In this document: positions 16,697-26,100 of the stretch, piece by piece
Layout of the letters: each line of letters opens with the position of its first letter
Numbering within the stretch: the stretch's first letter is position 1
NCBI GenBank assembly: GCA_052034005.1
Contig: JBPOJB010000068.1
Location: 1 to 27,233 of the forward strand
DNA from: JAAYDI01 sp052034005
GTDB taxonomy: Bacteria > Planctomycetota > Planctomycetia > Pirellulales > Pirellulaceae
Direction: 5' to 3'
Length of the DNA stretch: 27,233 nucleotides
Position numbers and translations under genes: made by a program
Notes under the pieces: generated by a model
The model's database searches: none
What the model was told of the DNA's origin: nothing
Seen by the model: the letters and a program-made list of their open reading frames with translations, nothing else

Positions 16697-17248
16697 ATGA
16701 AGTCGTTCAAGGGCCATTTCCTCGTGGCCTCACCGCACCTCTCGGATCCGAATTTCTATCGCAGCGTCGTGTTGATGATCCAGCATGATGAGCAGGGCGC
16801 GTTCGGCGTGGTCTTGAACCGGCCGACCAACAGCACGATCGCCGACCTGTGGGAGTTGATTTCCCAGGGTCCGTGCGAGAACCGCGATCCGGTGCATGTC
16901 GGCGGTCCGGTGGCGGGTCCGCTGATCGCGCTGCACAGCGACGTCTCGCACAGCGAGGTGGAGGTCGCCCAGGGCGTGTACTTCGCTTCGGACAAGGAGT
17001 CCATCATCCAGATCGTGACCAAGCCCCAGGGCCTGTTCCGGCTGTTCATCGGCTACTCGGGGTGGGCGGCTCGCCAACTGGATATGGAGCTGGAGGCGGG
17101 CGGCTGGCTGACCGAGCCGGCGACCTGTGCGGAGGTGTTTTCCGATCATACGGACTTGTGGAATCGCGTGTCGCGCCGCATCGGCCGGGAGATCCTGTCC
17201 AACACTATCAAACACGCGCGCGTCCCGGACGACCCGTCCCTGAACTAG
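16697..17248 (+). CDS. UPF0301 (YqgE/AlgH) family protein
   Basis: The 183-residue protein matches the AlgH/YqgE family in length and motifs: GHFLVASPHLSDPNFYRSVV at the start, AFGVVLNRPT, VHVGGPV and FIGYSGWAARQLDMEL. The biochemical function of the family is not settled; AlgH was linked to alginate regulation in Pseudomonas. Cytosolic, no signal peptide. ATG 16697 has GGAG upstream (16684-16687); the open frame runs further up but the family start fits here. The preceding 116-nt gap holds TAGAAT (16647-16652) and an isolated AGGAGG (16656-16661). It lies 18 nt before the phosphatase gene, so the two probably form an operon. Confidence 0.93.
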   Translation: MKSFKGHFLVASPHLSDPNFYRSVVLMIQHDEQGAFGVVLNRPTNSTIADLWELISQGPCENRDPVHVGGPVAGPLIALHSDVSHSEVEVAQGVYFASDKESIIQIVTKPQGLFRLFIGYSGWAARQLDMELEAGGWLTEPATCAEVFSDHTDLWNRVSRRIGREILSNTIKHARVPDDPSLN

Positions 17249-17266
17249 CTCCTTCGGAACACCCCT

Positions 17267-17953
17267 TTGAACCGCACGATCGCCATCGGTGACATCCACG
17301 GCTGCTCCCAGGCGCTCTCTGGGCTGATCGACGCGCTGGCGCCGACCCGCGCCGACACGCTCGTCCTGTTGGGCGATTACGTGGACCGCGGGCCTGACAG
17401 CCGGGGCGTCCTCCAACAGCTCTTGACGCTCCAGCCGCGCTGCCGGCTCGTCCCGCTGCTGGGCAACCACGAAATCATGATGCTCGACGCTCAGGCCGAC
17501 GAGATGCCCACACTCCTCTGGGAACGCTATGGCGGGTATGAGACCCTGCTGAGCTACGGCGGCCAACTGGCCTGCGTCGACGCATCCCACTGGGACTTCC
17601 TGCGCCGGTGCCGACGGTACTTCGAGACCGACACGCACCTGTTCATGCATGCCAACTACGTCGCCGATCGAGAGCTGGACGACCAGCCTGACCAGGTCCT
17701 GTTCTGGACCCATATCTCGTCCGTCCTGCCGCCACCGCACCGGTCCGGCAAGATCGCGATCGTGGGGCATACGCCCCAGTTCGAAGGCAAGATCTTCGAT
17801 GTCGGACACCTGGTCTGCATCGACACCTGCTGCTTCGCCGGCGGCTGGCTCACTGCGCTGGATGTCGAGTCCGGACAGGTCTGGCAGGCGAATCGCGCCG
17901 GGGAGACCCGGACATGGCACCGTCCGGCGACCGGCATCCGGCCGGCCCGGTGA
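17267..17953 (+). CDS. PPP-family metallophosphatase (bacterial serine/threonine-type phosphatase)
   Basis: Two-metal phosphoesterase related to PrpA/PrpB and lambda phosphatase. The 228 residues carry GDIHG (8-12), GDYVDRG (36-42), GNHE (66-69), a downstream metal-ligand His128 (FMHAN) and VGHTP (166-170), so every PPP signature is complete. It may dephosphorylate phosphoproteins or, as some bacterial PPP enzymes do, dinucleoside polyphosphates; I cannot choose between them. The start is TTG 17267 with a weak GGAA upstream; no better start precedes GDIHG. It lies 18 nt after the UPF0301 gene, and its end faces the FG-GAP gene with a 32-nt gap. Confidence 0.88.
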   Translation: MNRTIAIGDIHGCSQALSGLIDALAPTRADTLVLLGDYVDRGPDSRGVLQQLLTLQPRCRLVPLLGNHEIMMLDAQADEMPTLLWERYGGYETLLSYGGQLACVDASHWDFLRRCRRYFETDTHLFMHANYVADRELDDQPDQVLFWTHISSVLPPPHRSGKIAIVGHTPQFEGKIFDVGHLVCIDTCCFAGGWLTALDVESGQVWQANRAGETRTWHRPATGIRPAR

Positions 17954-17985
17954 GCCTCCGCCTTGCCCGGCCGCGCATGGCGGCA

Positions 17986-19692
17986 CTATTCCTGCTCCAC
18001 GCGCAGCACTTGATCGGCCTTCACATCGGTAAGCGTCTGCAGGCTGCCGTCGGGCCAGCGGACCGTGAGCTTGGCGACGGAGTCGGCCTCGCCGAGTCCG
18101 AAGTGGAGGCGCTGGTCATGCACCGACATGTAGCTGCCGCTCGAGGACCGCTGCGCGAGCAACGACTTCGTGGCGCCGGAGGGCAGCACGATATCGCACG
18201 TGACGACCGCACCGATCGCGTCGCGGTTGACGCGGCCCGAGCGGCCCACCAGGTCGACCATCAGCCAGTGGCGGCCGGCACGCGGCGTGTCGTTGCGCAG
18301 GAGCGTTGGGCAATCGTTGAGGTTCATGACCAGCAGATCCAAGTCCCCGTCGTTGTCCATGTCCGCGGCCGCCACGCCGCGGCTGACGCGCGGCGGCAAT
18401 TGAGCGATCCCCGCCTGCCGCGATACCTCCGTGAACAGGCATTCTCCATTGTTCGCAAACAGCAGGCAGGGACACCCCACGAGCTGCCGCGCGTCGCCGT
18501 TGGACAGGAAGATGTCCAGGTCGGTGTCGAGGTCCAGGTCCGCCACCACCGCACCCCAGCTCACGTACCGGCCGCTGGGGATCGCGATGCCCGCCTGCCG
18601 CGCGCGATCTTCAAAGAACCCGTCGCCTTGATTCATGTACAGACACTTCAACGTGTAGTCCGGCACGAACAGGTCGAAGTTGCCGTCGCCGTCCACGTCG
18701 GCCACTTCCGCGCCCATCGAGCCCCGCGCGTCGCCGTCAGGACCATAGGCCAGGTTGACCAGCAGCGCGGTCTCTTCAAACGTGCCGTCCCCCTTGTTCT
18801 CGAACAAATGGTTCTCCACCGCATCGTTGGCCACATACAAATCCAGCCGGCCGTCGTCGTTGTAGTCGAAGACCGCCACGCCCATCGTCGGCCCGGGGTA
18901 CTTGTCGAGCCCGGCCTGCTCAGTCACGTCCACAAACCGGCCGCCTCCGATGTTGCGAAACAACCGGTTGACCTGCCCGCGATAGGCCGACGGGCCGGGG
19001 AACCCGTCCGCCCGGTCGAAGTCCGGCACGTAGTCCAGGTAGTTGCCCACGAACAGGTCCAGCAGGCCGTCCCCGTCCACGTCCACAAACGCCGCGCCCA
19101 CGCCGAAGCTCTTGTCGTCGACGCCGACCGCCGCCGCAACCTCCTCGAATCGCCCTTGGCCCAGGTTGCGATACAGACGGTTGGGACCATAGCTCGTCAC
19201 ATAGATGTCGCGGCGGCCGTCGTTGTCGTAGTCGGCCACCGCCACGCCCATCCCGTAATTGCTCGGCAGGATGCCCGCCCGCTCGGTCACGTCCTCAAAC
19301 GTCCCATCGCCCCGGTTGCGGTACAGCCGATCCGTGGCGAGCCGCAACTGCTCCTTGCCTGCCATCTGCGGGTCGCTCACGCCCTCCAAATGCATGCCGT
19401 TGACCAGGTAGATGTCCATCCAACCATCACCGTCGAAATCCAGCCAGGCACACCCCACGCCCGTGGCTTCCACGATGTTGGTCATCTTGTCGTCACCTAT
19501 GGACTCCCGGAAATGGATGCCCGCCTCGATGGTCACGTCGGTGAACCGCATCTGGACATCGTCGCCCCGCACGGGCACAGGGTCGATCGACACGCCGGAC
19601 ACGCCCAGGACCACGGCCACGGCCGCGGAAACGAACGCTCCGAAAGCCCGCACAGGGCACCCGTGATCCGGCCGATGGGCCAACCGCGTCAT
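17986..19692 (-). CDS. Secreted FG-GAP/VCBS repeat protein with ASPIC/UnbV C-terminal domain (CRTAC1-like)
   Basis: Extracellular calcium-binding beta-propeller protein. The 568 residues start with a signal-like segment (AFGAFVSAAVAVVLGVSG), then about seven blades each ending in a DxDxDGxxD calcium loop: DFDGDGWMD, DYDNDGRRD, DVDGDGLLD, DYNDDGRLD, DVDGDGNFD, DLDLDTDLD and DMDNDGDLD. The C-terminus shows the ASPIC/UnbV pattern NRDAIGAVVTC...SGSYMSVHDQRLHFGLGE..VTVRWPDGSLQTL. Such proteins are strongly expanded in Planctomycetota and often act in adhesion or carbohydrate binding. ATG 19692 is preceded by GGGAGG about ten bases upstream; a longer frame exists but loses the signal peptide position. 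The sixth loop is degenerate (Thr for Gly). Confidence 0.92.
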   Translation of the reverse strand: MTRLAHRPDHGCPVRAFGAFVSAAVAVVLGVSGVSIDPVPVRGDDVQMRFTDVTIEAGIHFRESIGDDKMTNIVEATGVGCAWLDFDGDGWMDIYLVNGMHLEGVSDPQMAGKEQLRLATDRLYRNRGDGTFEDVTERAGILPSNYGMGVAVADYDNDGRRDIYVTSYGPNRLYRNLGQGRFEEVAAAVGVDDKSFGVGAAFVDVDGDGLLDLFVGNYLDYVPDFDRADGFPGPSAYRGQVNRLFRNIGGGRFVDVTEQAGLDKYPGPTMGVAVFDYNDDGRLDLYVANDAVENHLFENKGDGTFEETALLVNLAYGPDGDARGSMGAEVADVDGDGNFDLFVPDYTLKCLYMNQGDGFFEDRARQAGIAIPSGRYVSWGAVVADLDLDTDLDIFLSNGDARQLVGCPCLLFANNGECLFTEVSRQAGIAQLPPRVSRGVAAADMDNDGDLDLLVMNLNDCPTLLRNDTPRAGRHWLMVDLVGRSGRVNRDAIGAVVTCDIVLPSGATKSLLAQRSSSGSYMSVHDQRLHFGLGEADSVAKLTVRWPDGSLQTLTDVKADQVLRVEQE

Positions 19693-20297
19693 CAAGGCCA
19701 CGCCTCCCACATCTGAACAGCACGGGCCGCCTTCCACTCAGCCCATCCCGAAAACCACATCGCCATATGACTTCTCCCTACGCGGTGGGCGGCACAAAGT
19801 TCACAGGCGCAAGCCACACCGCAAAGCGCGGCCCACGACTCGAGCCCCATCATCCAGCCGTGGCACCGCACGCGAAAGACGTGTATGCTGACGGACGGCC
19901 CGCGATTGTAGCTCGCCAAGCGACCCTGCGATCCCCCTGAAGGGCTATCCACCTAACAGCTACGGGCAAACGGGGTTACGCGCGGTCCGGGACGTCACGG
20001 GACAGGCCGTGATGAGATCGGTGTCGGGTGTCGGGTCGACGGGGGGCGCTGCCGGTCGGGCGAGGTGCAAAATCCGGCTGCCGGTCAAACCTTTGGCGCT
20101 CGGGTCGCGTATGACTAACCAGATCGTAAGTCCAACTGTCGCCCGGCATTGTGCCGCACTAAAAGACCGCCCAGACGGATCAGCTTAACCGACTTAAGCG
20201 CGACAGGTCGACGCGGCGGCGCGTCGAAACCATACTAGAAGCTACCAGGGTACTTGCTCGCGGTTGCGGGCACGATCAGCGGAGTGGAGTCGGATTC
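19693..20297. other. 605-nt intergenic region with several dyads
   Basis: No supported gene: short open frames here have no recognisable content. It separates two divergent genes and so holds both promoters. Dyads seen: TCACGG-GACAGG-CCGTGA (19995-20012), GCTTAA-CCGAC-TTAAGC (20183-20199), TCGACGCG-GCGG-CGCGTCGA (20208-20227). It also carries AAATCCGGCT (20070-20079), which recurs upstream of the TolC-family gene. Confidence 0.6.
20183..20227. promoter_or_regulatory. Two adjacent perfect dyads upstream of the RidA-like gene
   Basis: GCTTAA-N5-TTAAGC at 20183-20199 is followed by TCGACGCG-GCGG-CGCGTCGA at 20208-20227, an 8-bp stem with a 4-base loop. Both lie about 70-115 nt before ATG 20298. 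The first looks like a protein operator, the second could be an operator or an RNA hairpin in the leader. Confidence 0.5.
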
Positions 20298-21575
20298 ATG
20301 AAGAGTTATGTCGCGCGGTCCAGAGGGGCACACGATGTGGAGGGCGGGATGGCGTCGTTGTTGACACCGAGGCGGGAGTGCCAGTACTGTTCGGAGAGCG
20401 ATGGGGTGTGCAACGGCGAAGTGATGGTGGTCACGACGCCTCTGTCGGTCGAGGTTTTTGTCCGTTGTGCGCCGTTGAGCGAAGGGGTTGGGCCGCGTGA
20501 GCAGGCGGCGAAGTTCTACGGCTGTCTGCCGCGGCTGTTGCACCGCGCCGGCGCGAAGATGAGCGACGTGGTGTGGGAGCGGGTGTTCTTCCGGGACATC
20601 GCGCAGGACTTCGACACATTCCAGGCGATCCGCCGCGAGGCGTACGCGGAGGCCGGCGTGACGGGCGAGGAGTTGCCGGCCGCCAGCTACATCAACCAGC
20701 CGCCCTGCCGCAGCGAGCAGGCGTTCGAGATACAGGTGCAGGCGATCTATCCCAACGGCGATAGCCGCGTCGTGGTCGAGTCGTACCCGGAGGTGGCGCC
20801 GCACACGACCAAGAAGGTGGTGCACATCGGCGACCGCCGGCACCTGTACCTGACGAACATCAACGGCGCGCTGCCGGACGGAACGATGCCCGACGATTTC
20901 CGCGTGCAGTCGGACGCGATGTTCGCGCGGGCGGTCCCGGTCCTGGCCGAGCACGGCACGGCGTTCCCACACGTCCTGCGCACCTGGTGCTATCTGGACG
21001 ACATCGATTGCCACTACGACGAGTTCAATCGCTCGCGCAACGCCTTCTTCGCTCAGGAGAACGTGAAGCGGTTGCCGGCCAGCACGGGGATCCGCGCGGG
21101 GCTGTATCCGCCGAGTGCCCGGTGCAGCTTCGATCTCTATACGCTGCTGGACCATGACGGGGTGGAGATTGAAGTGATGCACACGCCGACGTTGAACGAG
21201 GCCGATGAATACGGCTCGTCCTTCTCGCGCGGCATGAAGGTCGTCCTGCCCGAGAAGACGGTGTTGTACATTTCAGGCACGGCCAGCGTCGACGAGCAGG
21301 GGGCGACGGTGCATGTGGGCGACATCCGCAAGCAGGTCGAGCGCATGCTGCTGAACGTGCAGGAGCTGCTGCGGGTCCAGGACAGCACCTTCGCGGACAT
21401 CGTGCAGACGATCACCTACCTCAAGCGGCGGAGCTACCTGTCGACGTTCCTCGATGTGTGGCAGGAGTGGGGTCTGGCGAACCTGCCCAACTCGTTCGTC
21501 GAGGCGGGCGTCTGCCGGCCCGATCTGCTGTGCGAGCTGGAGGCGGTGGCAATCATCCCGCGGAACGGGAGTTAG
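20298..21575 (+). CDS. Protein with three tandem RidA/YjgF-like domains, chorismatase-related fold
   Basis: The 425 residues contain three copies of the RidA helix-strand unit. Domain 1 (about 41-155) has LPRLLHRAGAKMSDVVWERVFF; domain 2 (about 170-290) has VLAEHGTAFPHVLRTWCYL followed by PASTGIRAG; domain 3 (309-422) has LLNVQELLRVQ..FADIVQTITYL and CELEAVAI. RidA itself is a homotrimer, so one chain may form a pseudo-trimer. The Arg of the canonical PARS motif that binds the imine substrate is absent in all three, so imine deaminase activity is unlikely. Domains 2-3 (SRNAFF, PASTGI, FSRGMKVVL, YISGTAS) resemble FkbO/Hyg5-type chorismatases. Cys28, Cys31 and Cys38 cluster near the N-terminus. 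ATG 20298 has GGAG eight bases upstream. Confidence 0.8.
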   Translation: MKSYVARSRGAHDVEGGMASLLTPRRECQYCSESDGVCNGEVMVVTTPLSVEVFVRCAPLSEGVGPREQAAKFYGCLPRLLHRAGAKMSDVVWERVFFRDIAQDFDTFQAIRREAYAEAGVTGEELPAASYINQPPCRSEQAFEIQVQAIYPNGDSRVVVESYPEVAPHTTKKVVHIGDRRHLYLTNINGALPDGTMPDDFRVQSDAMFARAVPVLAEHGTAFPHVLRTWCYLDDIDCHYDEFNRSRNAFFAQENVKRLPASTGIRAGLYPPSARCSFDLYTLLDHDGVEIEVMHTPTLNEADEYGSSFSRGMKVVLPEKTVLYISGTASVDEQGATVHVGDIRKQVERMLLNVQELLRVQDSTFADIVQTITYLKRRSYLSTFLDVWQEWGLANLPNSFVEAGVCRPDLLCELEAVAIIPRNGS

Positions 21576-21625
21576 GCGGAGACACGGCCCAGGAGCCGGT
21601 TACTGGGAATCGTCGAGGTGAGTCG

Positions 21626-22345
21626 ATGCGCGCAACAATCACGGCCATGGCCTTCGGGGCGTGCCTGCTGATGCTGACGGTCGCGACGGACGCGCGCGGG
21701 CAGGAATCGAGCGGGCAGCAGCTGGGCGAATCCTTGTCGGTCCAATCCCCGTCGGGGGTCGGGTCCCAGCGCCTGGAGACGGTGGGGACGCTGCAGGGCA
21801 CCGAGCGGTATCTGCGCAGGAACAAGCGGCCCACGGATTTCGTCGGTTCGGACGGGCGGGAGGCTCGGCGGTTCGTCGGCGCGCTGCAGGCTCATGCCCG
21901 CGGCACGGCCCCGTCCAGCCTGCAGGGGCTCACGCGACGCATCGACCGGTCGGAGACGATGAACCAGCCGGTCGCACCCGCACCGCGCGGCAGGATGTAT
22001 TACCCGCGTCTGGAACTCAGTTTGGAGGCCCCACTGGTCGGAGCGACAGATCATCCAGTGCGCCGGGCCCTCGATACGCTGGCGCGTTCACCCCATGTGA
22101 ACGGGGCCAGCCGGATCGCGGTGTCGATGGTAGGGCGGACAGCGATCCTGCAAGGCGAGGTCCCCTCCGCAAAGGACCTGGAGGTTGCGGAACTGGTGCT
22201 ATTGTTCGAGCCGGGTATCTCGGAGATTCAGAACGAGCTGACGGTGAATCCTGATCTGTCTGAGTCAGCTGATTCGCTGTCGGCTCGACGCCCGGCTCGC
22301 ACGCCGGCCGAGGCGTGGACCACGGTGAATCCTCGCCAGTGGTAG
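21626..22345 (+). CDS. Secreted BON-domain protein
   Basis: The 239-residue protein has a signal peptide (MRATITAMAFGACLLMLTVATDARG, cut near residue 25), a Gln/Ser-rich low-complexity stretch, and a BON-like domain at about 142-209. That domain reads PVRRALDTLARSPHV, IAVSMVGRTAILQGEVPSAKD and PGISEIQNELTV, matching the BON pattern of paired strands around a conserved glycine. BON domains bind membranes or phospholipid surfaces; the exact role here is unknown. ATG 21626 follows GAGGTGAG at good spacing. It starts 50 nt after the RidA-like gene on the same strand. Its last 329 nt are also read antisense by the lipoprotein gene. Confidence 0.8.
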   Translation: MRATITAMAFGACLLMLTVATDARGQESSGQQLGESLSVQSPSGVGSQRLETVGTLQGTERYLRRNKRPTDFVGSDGREARRFVGALQAHARGTAPSSLQGLTRRIDRSETMNQPVAPAPRGRMYYPRLELSLEAPLVGATDHPVRRALDTLARSPHVNGASRIAVSMVGRTAILQGEVPSAKDLEVAELVLLFEPGISEIQNELTVNPDLSESADSLSARRPARTPAEAWTTVNPRQW

Positions 22346-23135
22346 TGGCCGGCTCGGGCCCGATCCGGGCGGCGCCGGAAGTGCCGTCCGCGCCGGACGG
22401 GTCGGCGGCGTCCGGCTGCAGCCGACGGAGGAAGCTGGGTGGCAGGTCGATCGACTCGGTCTGCAGATTCCTCGCCGCGCCCCGGCGCGACTCCGGCACG
22501 ACCAGTCGCGACGGGGCATCCACCGCGCCCGGCTCCTGATGGTCGACCAACTCGATGGCGTAGGACGGCTCGCGGCTGCCCGCCTGGACGCGCACCGCAT
22601 CCGCGCTGCTGGAGCCCGGCAGCAGTTTATTGACCGGTTCGGAAACCACGATGCCCCCTTCGCGGCCCTCGAAGCGCGCCACCAGGCTGATGTTGCGCGT
22701 CTCGCCCAGCACGCTGTCCCAGGGCAACCAGACGCTGTACGAGGGCCCCATGTCCGAGTTGCTGAAATGGGTCTTCCACTGGTCGGCCGAGAAGACGAAT
22801 TTCTTCTCGGGCCGCTGGTTGGCCGGATCGTGGCAGTCGGCGTCGAAGGCGTAGACGGTCAGCGAGCCGTCCACTTTGATGGGCTTTGTCTTGTTCCCGG
22901 TGTAGAAGAACACGCGTCCGCCGAACCCGCGCACGGCCGGCTTGCTCGGCTGGTGGAGCACCGTGTCCGACCAGAAGGTCACGATGCGGTCGGGCGTCTC
23001 GAAGGTCTCTTCGGCGTCCTGCCAGGGCAAGCGCGCTACCTGCAGGCTCAGCGGTGTGCAGCCGATCGCGGCCACCACGAGGCCGCCGGCCAGCGCGGCG
23101 ACGAGCCAGCACAGCTCACAGCGAAGTCGAATCAT
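22017..23135 (-). CDS. Predicted lipoprotein coupled to the secretin gene
   Basis: The 372-residue protein starts with a lipoprotein signal (WLVAALAGGLVVAAIGC, Cys near residue 25) and has a beta-rich domain (about 45-220; VFFYTGNKTKPIKVDGSLTV, WLPWDSVLGETRNISLVARF) followed by a Ser/Pro/Arg-rich tail. I recognise no named family. ATG 23135 overlaps the TGA stop of the secretin as ATGA, which fixes the start and implies translational coupling. A pilotin-like or channel-partner role is inferred from position only. From about residue 265 the tail is composed of sequence lying antisense to the BON gene and looks unconstrained, so the original stop may have been lost. Confidence 0.7.
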   Translation of the reverse strand: MIRLRCELCWLVAALAGGLVVAAIGCTPLSLQVARLPWQDAEETFETPDRIVTFWSDTVLHQPSKPAVRGFGGRVFFYTGNKTKPIKVDGSLTVYAFDADCHDPANQRPEKKFVFSADQWKTHFSNSDMGPSYSVWLPWDSVLGETRNISLVARFEGREGGIVVSEPVNKLLPGSSSADAVRVQAGSREPSYAIELVDHQEPGAVDAPSRLVVPESRRGAARNLQTESIDLPPSFLRRLQPDAADPSGADGTSGAARIGPEPATTTGEDSPWSTPRPACEPGVEPTANQLTQTDQDSPSARSESPRYPARTIAPVPQPPGPLRRGPRLAGSLSALPSTPRSGWPRSHGVNAPAYRGPGALDDLSLRPVGPPN

Positions 23136-26100
23136 CGTCGTGGAGGGTTCCATACACTGGACGCCGGGTTGAGTTCCGGCCGGGCGGCCCTGGAGGGCGG
23201 CACCGGCCCCGGAGAAGGCAACGGGCTCGGAGGCAGACTCGCGCCGCCCGCCCCCGGCGCGCTGTTCGGATACGGCCCCGGCGCCGGCTGAGGCGGCGTG
23301 ACGGGCGGCATGCCGCGCGGCGTGGCGTCGGGATAGATGATCTCCGTGTCCGGGTCGTCCATCGGGTACGTGACGGCAGTGTTCAGACTCAGGCCGGGGT
23401 CGCCGTAGAGTTCGTAGACATCGGCCGCGCACCAGTTCATCCGGGCGAACTCCGCCTGCTTGATCCGTTCGCCTTCTTCCCGCGTCCGGATCACGTGGGG
23501 CGTCAGGATGATCAGCATTTCCGCGCGTTTCTTGTTCGTGGAATCATAGCGGAACAACTGGCCCAGCAGGGGCACTTCGGACAGGAACGGCACGCGGCGC
23601 TGGAACGACTCCATCTCGGTCGAGATCATGCCGCCCAGCACGACCGTCTCGCCGTCGGCCACGCTGACGGTCGCCTGCGCGGTGACCGTGTCGACGCGTG
23701 GTGAGCGGATGATGGTGCCGTCCATGGAGACGGCCACCGGAATGCCTTCCGCTTCCGGGCCGACTTTCGACTTCTCCGCGTCGATCTCCATCACCACGTT
23801 GCCGTCCGGGGCGATCCGCGGCGTGACGCCGAGGATCAGGCCGACGTTCTCGTTGACGATCGTATTGGCCTGACCATAGGTGCTCACCGAGGACCCGGCG
23901 ATGCGCGGCACCCGCTGGCCGACCTGGATGAACGCCGGCTGGTTGTCGAGCGTGCGGACCAACGGCCGGCTCAAGATGTGCAGTTCGCGCGTCTCCTGCA
24001 GCGCTCGGATCAGGACCGTCACGTTCTGGCTGCTCGCCGACAACACGAGTCCGCCGAAGTCCGTTTTGTCGCTCATCCGTCCGACCGCGAAATTGGAGAG
24101 GGCCTGGCCGCCCACATGGCTGGACGTAGCGCGGGAGAGCGTGGACCCGCTGTTGCCCAGCTTCTGGCTGTTGAACTCGAAGCCCGGCGTCAGGCTGGCG
24201 GCTTGAATGATCTCCTCCGTGACCGTGACGATCCCGTTGGCGTCGGACGTCTGGGAGGTGGTGGTCGTCGTGACCAGGTCGCCCAGCAGGCTGCGATCGA
24301 AGAGCACGGAGTCCTGCAAGCCCAGTTCGACGCCCAGCTCGTCGCGGTCGCCCAGCGAGATTTCGGCGATCAGGCACTGGATCAACACCTGCGGCGGCGC
24401 TTCGTCCAGTTTCTGGATCAGCAGTGTGATCTCGTCGAAATAGCGCGGCGTGGCACTCACGATCAGGCGGTTCCCGACCGCTTCCGGCACCACGATCACC
24501 TCCCGCTCCAGGTCTTCAAACGGGTTGGATTGGCCGGGTTCCGCGGCCTGCAGCTGGCGCCGGCTGGTCAGGAACTGGTTGACGGCCGTGGCCACGTCGA
24601 TGGCTGAGGCGTTCTTGAGCACGTAGATGGCGTGCTTACGTTCCATGGACTCGCGCTGGTCCAGGCGCGTGAGCAACGCTTCGACGATCCGCAAATCGCC
24701 CTCCGAACCGATCGCGATGATGCTGTTGCTGCGCACTTCCACCGAGAACCGGAGGGGGGCCAGCGACGTCTCTTCCGGCGCGCTGGGCAGCTGCGGCCCC
24801 AGCTCCTGGCCGATCTGGGAGGGCATGAGCGACCGGAGCATGGTGACCAGGTTGGTGGCGTCACCATGGATGACTCGGAACACCTTGATCTGCGCCCGGT
24901 CACCCGGCGAGTCCAATTGCTTGATGAACGCCTCGACCAGCGGCATCGCCTCGCGCGGCCCGGTCACGATCAGCGTGTTGTTGCGCGGGTTGGGCGTGAC
25001 GCTCACCTCGTTCAACATGCCGGACCGCAGGATCTCCTGGCCCTGGTCGTCCACCGCCATCAGTTCCAGCACGGCCGACCGGCCGCTCTGCCCGACCTGG
25101 GCCGCCGTGATCGTCTGCTCCAACGTGACGGCGATGTCGGCCGCCAAGGCGTTGTTGATCCGGATGATCTGAGCGCGGTTCACCGCCCCGCTGGCGGGCA
25201 CGTCCAGCTCCTTCACCAGCCGGGCCACTTCCGCCATGTCACGCGGCGACGCGTATACGATCAGCGTGTTGGTGCGCACGTCGACCGCGGTCCGGACCAG
25301 CGGCCCCAGCCCGGTACGCTGGGCGAAGAACTGCGTGATCGTCTGCTGGGCCACCGTGGCCGCCGCATGCTCGAGCGGGAACACCGAGAACTGGGATTCC
25401 GGCGACACCGGCTGGTCCAGCTTGTTGATCAGCTCGATCATCGACTCCACCGCTTCGCCCCAGCCGATCAGCAGCAGCGCGTTCGGCTTGACCAAAGGCG
25501 TAACCGAGACGCGGCCCTGCCGCCCGCCGACGAGGTCCGGCTGCACCTGCGTGATGATCTCGGCCATCGACTCGCCCAACGTGTGGGCAAGCGCATAGAT
25601 GTAGATCCGCGGCTTCGTCTCGGCGCTGAGCCGCTCGAGCTCGCGGATGATCTTCGTGAGCTGCTCCACATCCTGGTCGCGGCCGCGCAGGATGATGACG
25701 TCCAGGTCGGGCAGCATCTGGACTTCCAGGTCCTCCAGGCCCGGCACGTTGGGCACCACGGTGCCCAGATCGTGGGCCTGGTCGGCCGCCTCGCCCGGCG
25801 CGGCCGTACCCTGCTGAAGGTAATTGACCAGCCGCACCGGCTCCGCACCGGGCGCCGCCACGTTGCGCGTCTGGTCCGGACGGAGCGGGCCGGAAGTCGA
25901 TCGGTCGGGGATGTTCCCACGGTACGCATCCACCGCCTGGTTCACCTGGCCGGGCGCCGCCCGTTCGACGTGCAACGCGCGCGTCTTGTGACCCGGCTGG
26001 CCCCCCGCGTCCAACGCCTCGACCAGCGTCGCGAACTGCGCGACGAGCCGCTCGGGGCCCCGCACCCGTACGAGCCGACGGCCGCGATCCAGCGCGAACT

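Noticed and set aside
17914..19716. 600-residue plus-strand frame opposite the FG-GAP gene
   Set aside because: It is the antisense shadow of regular DxDxDG repeats, giving a His/Val/Arg-biased product with no domain.
19692..19952. 86-residue minus-strand frame upstream of the FG-GAP gene
   Set aside because: No recognisable content and it overlaps the better-supported start at 19692.
20235..21182. 315-residue minus-strand frame opposite the RidA-like gene
   Set aside because: Antisense shadow with biased composition; the plus-strand protein has clear domains.
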